A stretch of DNA of 64,000 nucleotides from NCBI RefSeq assembly GCF_000003195.3, contig NC_012872.2:4836001-4900000 (forward strand). Direction: 5' to 3'. Below are positions 37,989 through 50,030 of this stretch, piece after piece. The notes below the pieces were generated by a model. The model had not been told where the DNA came from. It did no database searches and was given only the letters and a program-made list of their open reading frames with translations. Each line of letters begins with the position of its first letter. The stretch's first letter is position 1. Origin of the DNA: Sorghum bicolor (taxonomy: Eukaryota; Streptophyta; Magnoliopsida; Poales; Poaceae). The position numbers were made by a program, and so were the translations under genes.

Positions 37989-40860
37989 TCAAGCGGCTGC
38001 GGTCCTGAAAGGTGGGTTGTCGGACTTAAGAAACCGGAAATATTCCTTCTGCAACATCTGCCCTCCATTCACTTGGTCAAAGCTGCACCTGTAGAAGCTG
38101 GAGACAGAAACATGATTAGTGAAACACGTGATGCTTGGAAGATGGTGGCAATCACTAGATAGGAACAAAATCTGCCAAATCAACCCCTAATACTAGAATA
38201 ATTCTGCAAAATCAACTGTACAGACACCTGAAACTGTTCTAGGCATGACACAAACTGTTGTTTCCACTGGCTGATTATTTTTCATAGCGATAAAGTACAC
38301 CTGTTCAATGAACATCCGTGGCCCAAAGGATCGATGAATAGCAAGGGCTCACAGTATGACCCCAGTGGCTCAAACAGGACATGCAATAATGAGGGTGACA
38401 AGGCCAATAATGTCTTGATCCAAAACAGAGAAGATATCTTTAAAAAAAAAGAGAAGGTACCACAGTTTATATCTCATTTATGGTTCAGTACTTCAGTTTG
38501 CAAGAACGAACTCAGGTGGGAAAAAATATTTGCTCACAACCAGCAGTAAAAATGTAGATATTCCAAATTTGCTGAAAGTAAAATCTTGAAATTGTAAAAT
38601 TTAATTCGCTAAGGTAGTACCTGCCATCCAGGCCAACCATCATCACAGTATTCTGGGCACCAAAGGCTACTATATAACGAGTGACTTCTGGTAAATGGAA
38701 CTGAGCAAATGACCACTCTGAACTGAAATACTTCGGCAGGATCCCTGGAGAAAAAAAAAATCAGCAGAGAGAACTTAGTAACTTGCGCTCCTTGAGAAGC
38801 CCAGCCCTATACTCTCTAAAGAGAATAAAATGAGACAAAAGGATTTGGCCAACATGTAAATAATTGACTAGGTTTAACAAGATGTATGGTTATATAGTTC
38901 AGCTGCTAGAGAGTACCTTGTAGCTTGTTTAATTTTTTAATGTTAATAGCAGAATAGGAGGTTGCATGATTTTATGTTTTGTGTGAATCCTGAATCCTAA
39001 TTACTTGCACACTACTCAGTTAATTCCTTAGTACTTGTACATTTCCAGGAGATTGAAAAATGTACAGCCAGTGGTCTTCTGTTAGCTAACTTGGGAGTTC
39101 AGAATGGCTCTTTTATAGTGAAAAACTGAAGATACTGGATGAGTGGATCACCTCAAGTCATATGCTAGCAAACAAACTTTATGTTTCAATAAATGAGAAA
39201 GCAGGCAAGAGAGCATATGCTCCCATGAGCACATGCCTGCCAGTTTCATAATGATGACTAAACAATGTCAGAGGGAAATGTTGATGTAATTGTAATGATA
39301 TTACAAACAATCAGCATATGAATTCCATAAAACCAACCCCAATACGAGGAATAAAACAATTGCATCTAGTCAGGTACTCAGGTCAGAAGTTTAGAAGATC
39401 ATGAGAATGCATGGCGCCAATTGACATTGAAACCAAAATAGATCTAAGATCCTTGTGATTAGAAGTGAAGAAAATAGTCATCAATTAGGTTCAAACTTAC
39501 AGATTGAAAAAACACAGGTATCGTACTGATATACATCTCATCTAATTAACTTCCAACAATAGTAAGTTTAATGGTACAACTTCCAGTATGAGATGCAGAA
39601 CAGATCAAACAAGAATGGGTGCAAACAAGAGTAGCATGCGTACCTCTCATAAAAGACAGTGATGAACTCGCATTGGATCCAGTGTTCGCCTGAATAAGAG
39701 GATCGATAGAACTTGAAGAATTCTGGTGATCCATCCGTGGACCTTCAAGAGCGCGTTGCTCACTGCTTGCATCCTCCCCAGCAACTCTGACTCTCAGGGA
39801 GAAAATATGAACAGTCCCTTTGTCGCTGGACACTGCCAACCACTGCACATTTGGTGACAACGCAATGCTATATATTTCTGCTTTGTCAAGACCTCTGCGT
39901 ACCTGCATGTCCTTTAGATTTTAGATCATTATGCACTCATCCTAAATTCCTAACCATTTACGAATTATTGAGTCGTAACCAAACAGGCAAATAACAAAGA
40001 AGACGACCATGCTTTTTATTCACAGAGGATGCCATGTAAAACAAAAGAAAAGGATCGCCAAAGATACAATTCTAGAGAGCAATAGAAATTATGCTCACCT
40101 CTTGTAGGCGAGTGCCATCCATTGTGTTGAATATTCTGATCAAAGTGCCCTTCGAGCTTGCGGTTGCCAGTAGAAGACCATCCATTGTCAGTGACATGCA
40201 AGAGATGTGTGAATCATGAGCTGGGATTGTCTTCGCCATCTTCAGCCCGAAATGCTCCACGCGAACGTGCCCCTGGTGCACCCCAGGGCAGGCCAAAACT
40301 GAAGTATTGGAATGATGAGAGAGGCAGCAAAGTCCCTTGGGATTTGACAGGGTGTCAATCTGGTAGAGCAGCTTCAAATCGGTGAAGTTGTAAACGAATA
40401 TCTTGCGCTCGAGGACAATCACGATGTAGTCCTTTGCTAATTTTACCGCCCGGACATCAGAGCGAAAGGCGAACTCTCCAATGCAACGGCTCTGGTGGTC
40501 ATCCCAGATCATCACCTTGTTCGGCGGGTACTGCACATTGGAGCCGCCGCCTACAAGAGCAAGGATGTTGCAACGGAACAGCATCTCGACAATCCCGAAC
40601 CCGCCGCTCTTAAGGTCCCTCCTGAAAGTCTCCTTGAAAGGTTCGCAGTTAAAGATCCTGAACCCGTTGCTGGTACCAGCAGCAAAGCATCCACAATCCT
40701 GGTTCCAGGCAACCGACAACAGCCTGACCTCCTGATCATCACCACGGCCCGCTTCGGGCTGGGCTGTAGGCGCTGGCAGCGGCCAGGCATGGGGCGACTC
40801 AAATGTCCCAAGCTTGCCCGGGGGGTGAAGACCCCGTGATGTGGAGACTTGGGAGCTCAT
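37989..40860 (-). CDS. ATG18: ATG18/WIPI-type autophagy PROPPIN (WD-repeat, phosphoinositide-binding)
   Basis: Coding exons, in transcript order 40860-40099, 39902-39644, 38744-38621 and 38097-37989, give 417 residues. The protein is a seven-bladed beta-propeller of the PROPPIN family, which binds PI3P on autophagosome precursor membranes with ATG2. Diagnostic sequences are [79 protein letters not shown] and [13 protein letters not shown]. The lipid-binding F/LRRG motif is VRRG here (255-258), formed across the exon 1/2 junction; both Arg are kept. Blade-6 loop residues ~290-320 are Ser-rich and variable, as usual. The last exon has two AG acceptors 9 bases apart. The upstream one (used here) restores [12 protein letters not shown], which matches the family; the other drops three residues. 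Confidence 0.93.
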
Positions 40861-40961
40861 TAGGCGTCACTGAACCCAAATCAATCGCCTTTGAACCACA
40901 AAGATTCAGCTGTCACACCAAAGGCAAATGCGGTTCGCCACTGACGAAATTCAGTTGTGTC

Positions 40962-41666
40962 CTGCAGCAAGTAGAAAGCGTCAACAGCAGCCAAAGAAAA
41001 TAAAACCTTGGCCGAAGTGTAATCTGCTAAAGAAGCAAAAGAAGCATCAGATTATAGATCGTCCGAGCTTATAGCTAAGAGTATTTGATTACCAATTCTA
41101 CATGGGGTGATGTATCATGAGTCCATTCCTCAAAATTTAGTGGAATGGCTCTATTCCACAAAACAAACAAAAAAACTAGAGAGTAAGATGATGGTAGACC
41201 ACTTCGTTCCACAAACCAAACACCCTCAAATTGTTTTAGCACTCAATTTGTCAGTAGCACAGGAAAAAAGGCATAATACACAGCTGGGGGTTTGAGGCGA
41301 GGCGTCGTTACGGCCTTGCCCACTGGGGTTCAGGAATCAGGATGTTTCCCCCCAAAGAAGATGGAAACGACAAGCTAACGCTAATAGCTACGCCGCCGCA
41401 CGGCAAACGAAAATTCCCCAGGGGAATTGGGATTTGGAATGGACGGAGGGCACATCCATCGGGGGAAACTCCCTTCCTCACCAGCGAGAGGGGAACGGGA
41501 ATCCTATCCCATCCCATCCCATCCCGGCCCGGACGGATCTCGCGACAAGGGAACAGAATCGCAACCGCGGCGGATCTAGGCGGGACCTGGGTAATCGACC
41601 GCCGCGCTAGGAGCGCGAATCGCGATTGCCCCCCTGAACAACGGAAGAATGGGACGCGAGCGTTAC
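40962..41666 (-). other. Candidate 5'-UTR intron of the ATG18-like gene
   Basis: On the minus strand a good donor (AAGAG|GTAACG at 41667/41666) in the CpG-rich zone 41.3-41.9 kb and an acceptor (TTGCTGCAG before 40961) would join a leader exon to the coding exon 100 bases upstream of the ATG. This is inferred from splice signals only. The candidate intron contains a MITE-like stretch at ~41080-41235 with AATGGAAT-type and ACCAAACACCC sequences. Confidence 0.4.
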
Positions 41667-42479
41667 CTCTTGCGCCGCGACGCGGGAGGGCGGCGGAGAC
41701 GGGTCTCCAGGCGAGGCGAGGCGAGCACGCGTGCGCGGCGTGGGCGCCACGGAAGCAAGGGGAGTGGGACGGCAAGCGAAGGGCGGGGGGGAGCGGGCGA
41801 GCGAGGGAAGGGCAGAGAGAAGAAGGATGAGAGGGAGGTACCGTACGAGGGAAGGGGAGTCGGGGATCGGGAAGCGCTCACCTCCGCCGGATGCGTGCGC
41901 CGCAATTAACCCCACCTCCGTTCCGTTCGACCGTGCTAATCCCATCAGTAAAACGTCAACTTTGTGTGTTTCTCTTTCTCCCCTTGATGAAACTCTCGTT
42001 ACGGGGGGGTGCGGGACCTGTTGCTGTTCTGTTGTCAGTAGTAGTCACCGCGGGATGCCGTTTCGTTGACGGCGGCCTAGGCGAAGCAAAAGCCGGCCCC
42101 GTTTGCGACGGCCGGCACGGGACTGGACGGGACGGAGCGCGATCTGGATCGCAGGATGGCTATGGTGGAGAACTGGAGATTGGGAAAACGGATGGGGTAA
42201 TGAATATCATAATATTATATTTATTTTTACATTTTTATTGGATTTGGATTCAAATACGGATAATGTCAATCATATCCAATAGATATCGGCATCATAAATA
42301 TATGATTTAAGTATTCGGATATGGATACGGTATCAGATGTTGAATATTCGGAGTCATTATATGAACACATCTGAACCCCTCTAAACGAATTCGGTCTCGA
42401 ATACGGTCGAAAAATATTTGTGTCGTTTTCATCCCTAGGTCCAGGTCGTTGGTTCCCCTGGATATTATTATTGTTAGAC

Positions 42480-42703
42480 ATTTTTTAGTTGAAGGAGATG
42501 AAAAGTTTTTTGATACAGTAATATTTTTATTTTTATTTGGTAATTATTGTTCAACCCTAAATAACTACTTAAATGATTCGTCTCATAAATTACAGGTGTA
42601 TAGTTAGTTATTTTTATCTATATTTAATATTTTATATATGTGTCGTAAGATTTGATGTGATGAAAAATCTTTAAAAAATTTTTAGGAGTAACTAAACAAG
42701 GCC
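42480..42703. mobile_element. GGCCTTGTTTAGTT-family MITE, left end eroded
   Basis: The right end is GTAACTAAACAAGGCC. The left end is reduced to TTTTTTAGTTG. Internal GATTCGTCTCATAAATTACAG is recognisable. Confidence 0.7.
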
Positions 42704-42787
42704 GCACTGCAGCGTGCATGACCACCGACTGTCGCCGTCGAGAATCTCCTGAGCATTTCGACACTACTAGTTGACGGCATTATTTTA

Positions 42788-43028
42788 GGTATTGTTTACT
42801 TCCACATAAATATCTAAAAAATTTTAAGATTTTATGTCATATCGAATTTTTAGACGTATGGATGAAATATTAAATATAGACAAAAATAAAAACTAATTGC
42901 ACAATTTGGTTTGAATTTATAAGACGAATTTTTTGAGTCTAGTTAGTCCATAGTTAAACAATAATTACTACAAATAAACAAAAGTGCTACAGTGTTACGA
43001 TTTTTTTTTTCGGGCACTAAACACTGCC
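42788..43028. mobile_element. Related MITE with TTA target duplication
   Basis: It runs from GGTATTGTTTACTTCC to GGGCACTAAACACTGCC and is flanked by TTA at 42785-42787 and 43029-43031. Confidence 0.78.
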
Positions 43029-43497
43029 TTACTCCGGAACATTCGACCGTAGTTTACTTGTTCCTTGGAGTTCCTTTCACGTACCTCTGTACAAAGATTG
43101 GAAAAAGTCTACTTAACCCCCTGAAGTATTGGGCAGTGTCTAACTAACCCCACAACCTATAAAACCGGTTAACCTACACATTAAAGTTTGCTAAACCGTC
43201 TAAATCGCCCCCTAGGCGGGTTTGGCTCGGTGGTTTTGCCTATGTGGCGTACAGCGTGGCAGCTGTTTTGCCACGGTGGTGCATGGAGGCATTCCAGGGT
43301 TTTGTTTGGGTCTGACTAGTAGCCCCCCCTGTTTCTCTCCCTCGTAAACGCATCTCATTTATCCAGTCAGTCAGTTACCTTCTCGCATCCCCCGCCGCCT
43401 GCCCGCTGCACGCTTGCCACGCCGGCCTCGCTCGCTTCTCCCCACAGACGCGGTGCGCGGCGGTTGCGGCAGCTGCGGGCCGAGTCCAGCAGCCGGC

Positions 43498-43570
43498 ATG
43501 GAGGCCGCGGCGGCGGCGCCGCATCTCCTGCGCTGCAGCGGCTTCGGCCGCGTCGCACAAGAGGCAGCCC
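43498..43570 (+). pseudogene. Captured exon-1 fragment, left-arm copy
   Basis: From the ATG at 43498 it reads MEAAAAAPHLLRCSGFGRVA, nearly identical to the minus-strand copy starting at 44079 (MEAAAAAPHLLHCGGFGLVA). It is cut off where the foldback arm ends. Matching upstream leader sequence (CCAGCAGCCGGC) is present in both copies. It looks like the start of a chloroplast transit peptide. Confidence 0.7.
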
Positions 43571-43642
43571 CTCATTGTTGTCCGCAGATTCTACCTTAAA
43601 CCAAGAAAGGAAGAAAAGGAAGGGAATTCAGTAACAACCTAC

Positions 43643-43770
43643 CTGTCATCAGCGAACTGCTTATCGCGGAGGTTCTGGCCACGGAGGCCGCGCATGAGCG
43701 TGGCAAGCAGCTCATCCTGCTCCATCTGCTTGCGCACGCGCTGGATCTCCTTGGACACATCTCTGAACCT
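43643..43770 (-). pseudogene. Captured exon resembling ABC1-like (ADCK/ABC1K) chloroplast kinase
   Basis: The minus strand between an AG acceptor (before 43770) and a GT donor (after 43643) reads RFRDVSKEIQRVRKQMEQDE then LLATLMRGLRGQNLRDKQFADD. The LMRGLRGQNLRD-QFADD block is characteristic, from memory, of the N-terminal region of plastid ABC1K proteins related to Arabidopsis At1g79600 (ABC1K3). The kinase domain is absent. The frame is open and the splice sites are intact, so the exon could still be included in a transcript. The donor gene cannot be identified without a search. Confidence 0.7.
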
Positions 43771-43869
43771 CTGTGTCATTCAGACAAATAGACATCTTAG
43801 CAAGGTCACAAGAGAAAGGGAGAAGGCAGCACGGACGAGAGCATCGGACCGCAGGTTTGGAATTGGAAC

Positions 43870-44160
43870 TTAAAGTGTCGGAGAGGTCATGACGGCTCCT
43901 AGTCCTGTTCGAGAGGAGGAGGTGGAGGTGGACGGCTTGGGCTCCGTGGCGACGACGCGGACGCGTGGGAACTGTCCTCGGCAGCGGCGTTGGCGGCGAC
44001 CGGGGAGCACCGGGAGGTGTGCGACGAGGCCGAAGCCGCCGCAGTGCAGGAGATGCGGCGCCGCCGCCGCGGCCTCCATGCCGGCTGCTGGACTCGGCCT
44101 GCAGCTGCCGCAACCGCTGCGCGCCGCGTCTCTGGAGGAGAAGCGAGCGAGGCCGGCGTG
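43870..44160 (-). pseudogene. Captured exon-1 region, right-arm copy (transit-peptide-like)
   Basis: An ATG at 44079-44077 opens MEAAAAAPHLLHCGGFG, followed by an Arg-rich segment (PGRRQRRCRGQFPRVRVVA) and a Ser/Thr-rich segment (TEPKPSTSTSSS), the composition of a plastid transit peptide. The frame stops at 43870 without joining the kinase-like exon directly, so the fusion depends on splicing or is broken. It extends beyond the left-arm copy into the loop. Confidence 0.65.
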
Positions 44161-44631
44161 GCAAGCGTTTATGAGGAAGAGAAACAATGGGGGCCACCAG
44201 TCAGACCCAAACAACATCCTGGAATGCCTCCATGCGCCACCGTGGCAAAACAGCCGCCACGCTGTGCGCCACATAGGCAAAACCACCCAGCCAAACCCGC
44301 TCAGGGGGCGATTTAGACGGTTTAGCAAACTTTAATGTGTAGGTTAACCGGTTTTATAAGTTGGGGCGTTAGTTAGACACTGCCCAATACTTCATGGGTT
44401 AAGTAGACTTTTTCCTACAAAGATTTGGGTCTTTGCTGTGGAAATAGCTCACCGGACGGAGCAGGCCAGCAGGCACGTTTACGCAGCAACTGCTAACATA
44501 ACACAAGTCGCCGAGCACCATTTTGAGAGTAAAAGTGTGGTGCCTCGCAAAGCCATGCGATGCATACAGCTATTAACAAGGAATAAGAAATATTTTATTG
44601 ACGCGTTCTAATACACTATTAGAGCATCTCC

Positions 44632-44899
44632 AAGAGCTTTTCTAAATCTCACTCTCTAAATCACTATTTGGAGAGTCATTTGCATAAAAATCGTTTTCTA
44701 TATTTTTGTACTTTTCAACAGTTTTGTTAAATCTCATGCGCACTCATTCTCGTCTTCTATATTTGGCTAGCGAAAAACCCGGAATAGACAATGGTTATAT
44801 TTGGATGACCATTTAGAGAAGCTGTTGGAGGATAGTTTTTCATCAAAATTGCTATTCCTAGCATTTAGGGATAATATACAAAGTCTCTTGGAGATGCTC
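44632..44899. mobile_element. MITE, GAGCATCTCC-type
   Basis: The ends are GAGCATCTCCAAGAG and CTCTTGGAGATGCTC, with TTA on both sides. It has the same termini as 869-1215 and 53138-54369. Confidence 0.85.
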
Positions 44900-45465
44900 T
44901 TAGACGGTTTTACTTCCCAGTTTCAAAGCACAGCATGAACAAGGATTCATAAAGATATATATCGACAAGTTCTTACATTCCAATACACCATTTGATTATT
45001 TTATTTCCCAGCACCAGCTTGAAGGGCGCACGGCATAAAGGATCATAATGATTTACCAACAAGTTCTAAATCCCAATATAGTGCTCGACGATTTTATATC
45101 CCAGCTTGAACGGAGCACAACATAAACAAGGAACGTCAGGATTTATCGACGCATTCGAATCCGTTGTATATACTCACCATTTCTATTTATGTAGTAATTT
45201 GTACGTATATATATATATGGTCAGGTAAATCCTCAGGTGCTCAAGCATCCAGCGAGAGCCTATACAGGGGTGGAAATATGCACAGTCACAAACTCAGAAT
45301 ACACAATCATGTACGCCTTCAGCTTCAGCTTGGTGTACACTCCCAGCACCACATCAGGGCCGCACTGCTTGCAGGGGCTGCCAGCAGCAACACACGCACA
45401 CACACCCCGCTAACATCTGCATAGAGTGGAGCGCTCCAACTTGCCGCTCTTTTGGCTCTCTTTGA

Positions 45466-48433
45466 TTAGAATAGCTGGAAGAAGAGGCTTGTTGAACCAT
45501 CACCGAATGACCGGAGGTCTGCTGGCTTCACCAAGGCCCTGCACAGCGGGCATGTACGCTCCCTCTCAAACCTGCCATGGTCCAAACAATGCCAAGAAAG
45601 CAGATATTCGTAATGAAATCGTTGAAAGATGTGTGAAAATAGTGCAAAGGAAAGGTCGCATGGTAATACGACGGGGGGAGGGATTTGTGAATTACCATTC
45701 GGATACACAATCTTCACAAAAGATGTGTTTGCAGCGCAAAAGGATGGGAACATGCATCTTTTCTTGGCATATCGCACACAGATCTCCAGCAGCAACCACC
45801 TGAGCACAGAACACAAAGATGTGTGTTGAAAGATCAAATGTGGAATGCATATTTCAGAACTTTTCATCAGTTTGTGTTTCCTGACAATGGAAGAAGTGAA
45901 GAACACATTAGCTACCTGCTCACTTGTTGCATATGAACCATAATGGAAGTCTTTATGAGATAATGCTCTCAATGCCGTCAAAAATGATTGAACCTGACAA
46001 AGGTACAATGTGTCAGACTGCCAGATCACTGGCTAGGTATCCGTTCAGCAATTAGATAAGTGAAATGTATAGTACCTTTTCCACAACTGATGTCAACTTG
46101 AAAGTGAGATACAAGCCAGTGGTTAGAGATGAAAATAGGCTTCCATACTCCTTGTTCAGGAAAAAACGGTACCACACAGGTGTAGGCAATAATGCACGGT
46201 ACAAAAGTAGAAAATACTCCACGATCGTCAACATCTGACCCTGAACAGCAGGAAAAAAAATGGTTATAGCTTCACCCATCTACGATTATGCAGAAGTAAC
46301 CAAAACACACCATGAGCTATCAAGGACAATCACCAAAAATGTATCACAGGAAATGTAGGATAACAAACGTAGATGGCTTACCTGCCTACGATAGCTACGT
46401 CCTCTACTGTTCTTATAGTACATCAGCAGCAAACATTTGACAACCATAGCAGTTTGGCGCACCATTGTATCTGCAGAAGATTATGGGACACATGTGACCA
46501 AAGATTATACAAGAAAGAGCATCGCCATTAGGAAAGAGCATCACCATTACAACAGTAACACAGTATTGATGGTTGAATAAATATAAAACAAACACGATGT
46601 TGAAATATATGTGACAGGTTACCCACTTACAACCTAGGAACAACCTAACTATTTGTAGAAGGCAAGTACATATGCAACCATTAAGTAAAGCCAAAGCGAA
46701 CACCTAAGCCTAGTTGACAAAATGGATATTCCAGCTCCAGATACTTAATTTGTTCAGGCAGTATATGACTTCAACTTATGCCAGCACTATCACTTATTCA
46801 CTTTGCAACCATTCTAGAGACAAAATGTAAATATGTACAAGCACCATACCGTTCACCAAGATGATGAATATTGCATGCCAAAATGGTGGTATTTCTTTTG
46901 GAGGAAGCATCATGAGAGGTCTTATAAGGTCCCCATTCTTGTAACACCAATAAAATCCAGATACATGAACAACAAATAATATTGTAATCCCGACAAGAAC
47001 CGGAATTTTTCTCTCCCTCTGCATGAAAGGGAAACAAAAAAAATATCAAATTAGTCAATATGGTACAAGGATAATTTGTAAGCACTATATTGTCAGTAAC
47101 AGAGAAAAAATGTATAAAATTATTACTGAAAGCAACTAAGTTTGAAGATTTAAGGTATCAGAATTCGGAATTCGCTATGGAAACAGAACTCCCAATCCCA
47201 ATCGATACCAGAATTACTCAATTCCTATAGCATTAGAAAGGTTAATCCTGTTTCTGTATACACACACATCATGCTTCACACTTGTTGAGTGTGGGACAAA
47301 GGTTAAATCATCCACCTAACTAATCCTTAGACAATAGTAGACTCCAAACAAATGAAAGGTGTAGCCTTGGTGATTGCTTATACTCATGCACAGAATTATA
47401 ATGCCTTCATGCGCGGGAAATCCATAAAATCTATCCATATCATGGTTTTGTTACCAAATAGTTAAACGCTCGCCATGTTTGTTGACTAAAATATTTCCAT
47501 GTTTAGAGCACTTGAAAACATTCATTAGATGAGCAAAAACAACTCTAGCAAAAGCACTGGCATTCAGTGAATGCCACAATTATTTAATGGCATTAATACC
47601 CAGGAAAACAATGGCACATAGCAAAACGATGTTTTTTTTTTAATATCATTGTTCTCGAGACACAAATCTTAGTACAATTACACCAAAAGTTCAGCAAAAC
47701 AATCACCAACCTTCAGAGCAGTCTGCTTACGCAGGATATCGTTGGACTTGAACATCACCGCAGCAATCCAAATTGTCACAAAGAAACCTGTGCAAAACAA
47801 CCGAAAACAAATTTAGCCAACATTCCCACACATCCACATTACTTCAATTCACAAATAGTTTGATCCTATATTTTCCAAGCATCAATTTGTCATGTGCATA
47901 TGAATTAATTTGCGCTCTGTTGACAAGGGAAATAAGTGAGCAGCACCTTGCAAATGTTGTCGGATGAAGACGACGAGCAGCAGCAGTGAGAAGGGCAGTA
48001 TCTGCTCCACCCACCTGGCCACCTGCTGTATGTCGTACCGCTGGTACGACGACGAGGATTCCCTGCCGCCCTCCCCGCCGCCAGCCGCAGGTGTCGGTTC
48101 CTCCGGTCGCGTCCTCGTTGCGTGTCCATCCTCTTCCTCCTCCTCCACGATCGCCTCCTCGGCCCTCTCAGACGACGTCCCCGCCTCGCCGGGCGCCACA
48201 ATCCGGATCGACACCTCGCCCGGCCCAGCCCCGGTCCCGGGCTGTTGGGTTCCGCCACCGGGATCGGGACGGAGGATGCCGGAGTACTCGAGCAGCGCAG
48301 TGAGCGGCGCCTGGATGAAGCTGGACGCCGAGAAGTGCACGCCGTACCTCCTGGACGGCGCGGGCGGCTGGGGCGGGGGCGGCGGTGACGGAGCGCGCGG
48401 CTGATGCGGCTGTGGAGGCGGCGGCGCGTCCAT
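45466..48433 (-). CDS. Multi-spanning RING-finger protein, RNFT1/RNFT2-like E3 ubiquitin ligase
   Basis: Eight exons, in transcript order 48433-47947, 47787-47711, 47018-46850, 46470-46382, 46240-46076, 45993-45916, 45799-45696 and 45571-45466, give 424 residues with every junction GT-AG and in frame. The N-terminal ~130 residues are Pro/Gly-rich with an acidic stretch (VEEEEEDG) and are cytosolic. About six hydrophobic spans follow between residues ~145 and 310, including [30 protein letters not shown] and [15 protein letters not shown]. The C-terminus holds a C3HC4 RING with Cys363, Cys366, Cys378, His380, Cys383, Cys386, Cys397 and Cys400. This arrangement matches RING-finger transmembrane proteins RNFT1/2, which are ER-associated ubiquitin ligases in animals. 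The plant substrate is unknown. Exon 1 and its promoter are strongly GC-rich. Confidence 0.92.
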
Positions 48434-49089
48434 CGGGGCCTGGCGGGACGGCGCGCGGGATGAGGGGAGCTTCCAGAGGAGGCCGAGCCCGCCGCGGCGG
48501 CGGCGGCGGAGGGCGGGCGGCGCCGCGTCGGGGGCCGAGGGGGAGGGCGGAGGGGACGACGTCGGGGCGGCGCGGAGGCCGCACGCGGCGAGGCGGAGGC
48601 GGAGGCGGTGGAGGGGCCCCGTGCTCGTCGCCGTCGTCGTCGCTGTCGCGGTCGCGGTGGGAGGAGAATTTTTTCGGGAGGCTTTGAGGATATTTTGTGG
48701 CCTGTCCTTTTGATGATCCCCTCTCTCTTTTTTCCGGGCATGGGTTTTGTTTTTTTTTTATTTTGTTTGTTTCTTTGCTTGCGTGCGCGGATGGTTTGGT
48801 CGCGCGTGACTGTGTCCTCGTTCGTTAATCCTTTGTGTGGTGCGGTTTCCTTTTTTTAATTAGGTACCCAATTTTTAACTTAAGTTTCTTTTTATTATTA
48901 ATTAGGTGGCCAATTTTTAACTTAATTTGTCGGCATCAGCGCCGGATGCCGATGGAAAGGCTCTATCCTTCGGCATACGTACTTCAGTTTTTAAACAAAA
49001 TACCATGCTCTTTATTAATTATTTATTTATATATTTATAGCATAGTTTAGAGCACATGATAAGTTATACTAGTGGCTTGATCGATGCGG

Positions 49090-50030
49090 TGTCTCAAGCT
49101 AAGATTTTTTAAATTTTAATCATTTTTTATTCAATATTTTAAAAATAACTAGTCAAAAAATTCAGATTAGATCCTTTTTCATGTTAGCAAATAACGTTGT
49201 CACGCTACATGCATTGGCACGACAACATATGCCATTTTAGACGGTGTTTTCGACGTGGAAAATATTATCATACCACTCCTGCTGGCATGACAGTATTCTA
49301 TCGCACCATCGGGAGTGTGTCACGAGACTGAAATTTTAAAAAAACATATCTATTTTATGCGATGTCGGATGAAGATAAAATTTATATGAAAACTGTAGCT
49401 TTCAAAGAAATCTATAACTTTCTAGTTTTGAGTTTTATATCGTGCTAGTCTTTTGGTTGCATTAAAAACAATATCTTAAATAAATATAAAACTCAAAACT
49501 ATAATGTTGTATCTATCGTTTAGAACTACAACTTTGATGTAAATAATATCCTCATTTGACAACATTTAAAGAATATATTATTTTTCTAATACGACCGGTA
49601 TGCGATTATTATGGTCCTAAAATTTTATATTCATTTTTTAGCACTTTAATGTCCTCAGATAAAAAAATTAAAACTGTAAAGTTATAGATCTCATCAAAAG
49701 CTACCATTTTCATATAAATTTCATCTTCATCGGATATTATATCAAAGATGTATGTTTATTTTTTTATGTTTCAATATTGTTAGGCTACTCTGGTGGCGCG
49801 ACTAGATATTACCGTCGCGCCAACTGGAGTGGCTTGGTAAGGTTTTCCACGTCAAAAACGTCGTCTAACATGGTAGATGTTGTTGCACTAATGCATGTGG
49901 CGCGACAACGTTTTTTGGTTAGGCCAACCCTGCCAACGTGACCAAAAGGATTAATCCGCAAATTTATTTTTGGAGCAGTTATTATTAAAATATTAAATAA
50001 AAAGGTTTAAAAATATAAATTATCCAAGAG
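49090..50030. mobile_element. Third, imperfect foldback element (~0.9 kb)
   Basis: The left arm, with TTGTCACGCTACATGCATTG then GACGTGGAAAA, is mirrored by the right arm TTTTCCACGTCAAAAACGTC then AATGCATGTGGCGCGACAAC. Arms continue outward through AT-rich sequence to about 49090 and 50030. Exact termini and a target duplication could not be fixed. The arms differ from the GGAAAAAGTCTAC pair, so this is a separate family. Confidence 0.6.

Larger units (their letters stand above)
43100..44415. mobile_element. 1.3-kb gene-capturing foldback element, Mutator-like
   Basis: It starts GGAAAAAGTCTACTTAA and ends TTAAGTAGACTTTTTCC, the same termini as the element at 23986. Both flanks carry TACAAAGATT (43090-43099 and 44416-44425), a 10-bp target duplication. 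The left arm 43100-43560 pairs with the right arm 44018-44415, apart from about 60 extra bases in the left arm bounded by ACGC repeats. The inner parts of both arms and the loop (43561-44017) are GC-rich sequence unlike the outer arms and read as pieces of a plant gene: a transit-peptide-like exon and a kinase-family exon. This is the pattern of a Pack-MULE that captured host exons, with the first exon doubled as an inverted repeat. Confidence 0.86.

Noticed and set aside
43712..44197. 161-residue minus-strand frame across the captured exons
   Set aside because: It is out of frame with the kinase-like exon and runs through its acceptor site. The reading that matches a known family is the 43643-43770 exon in another frame.
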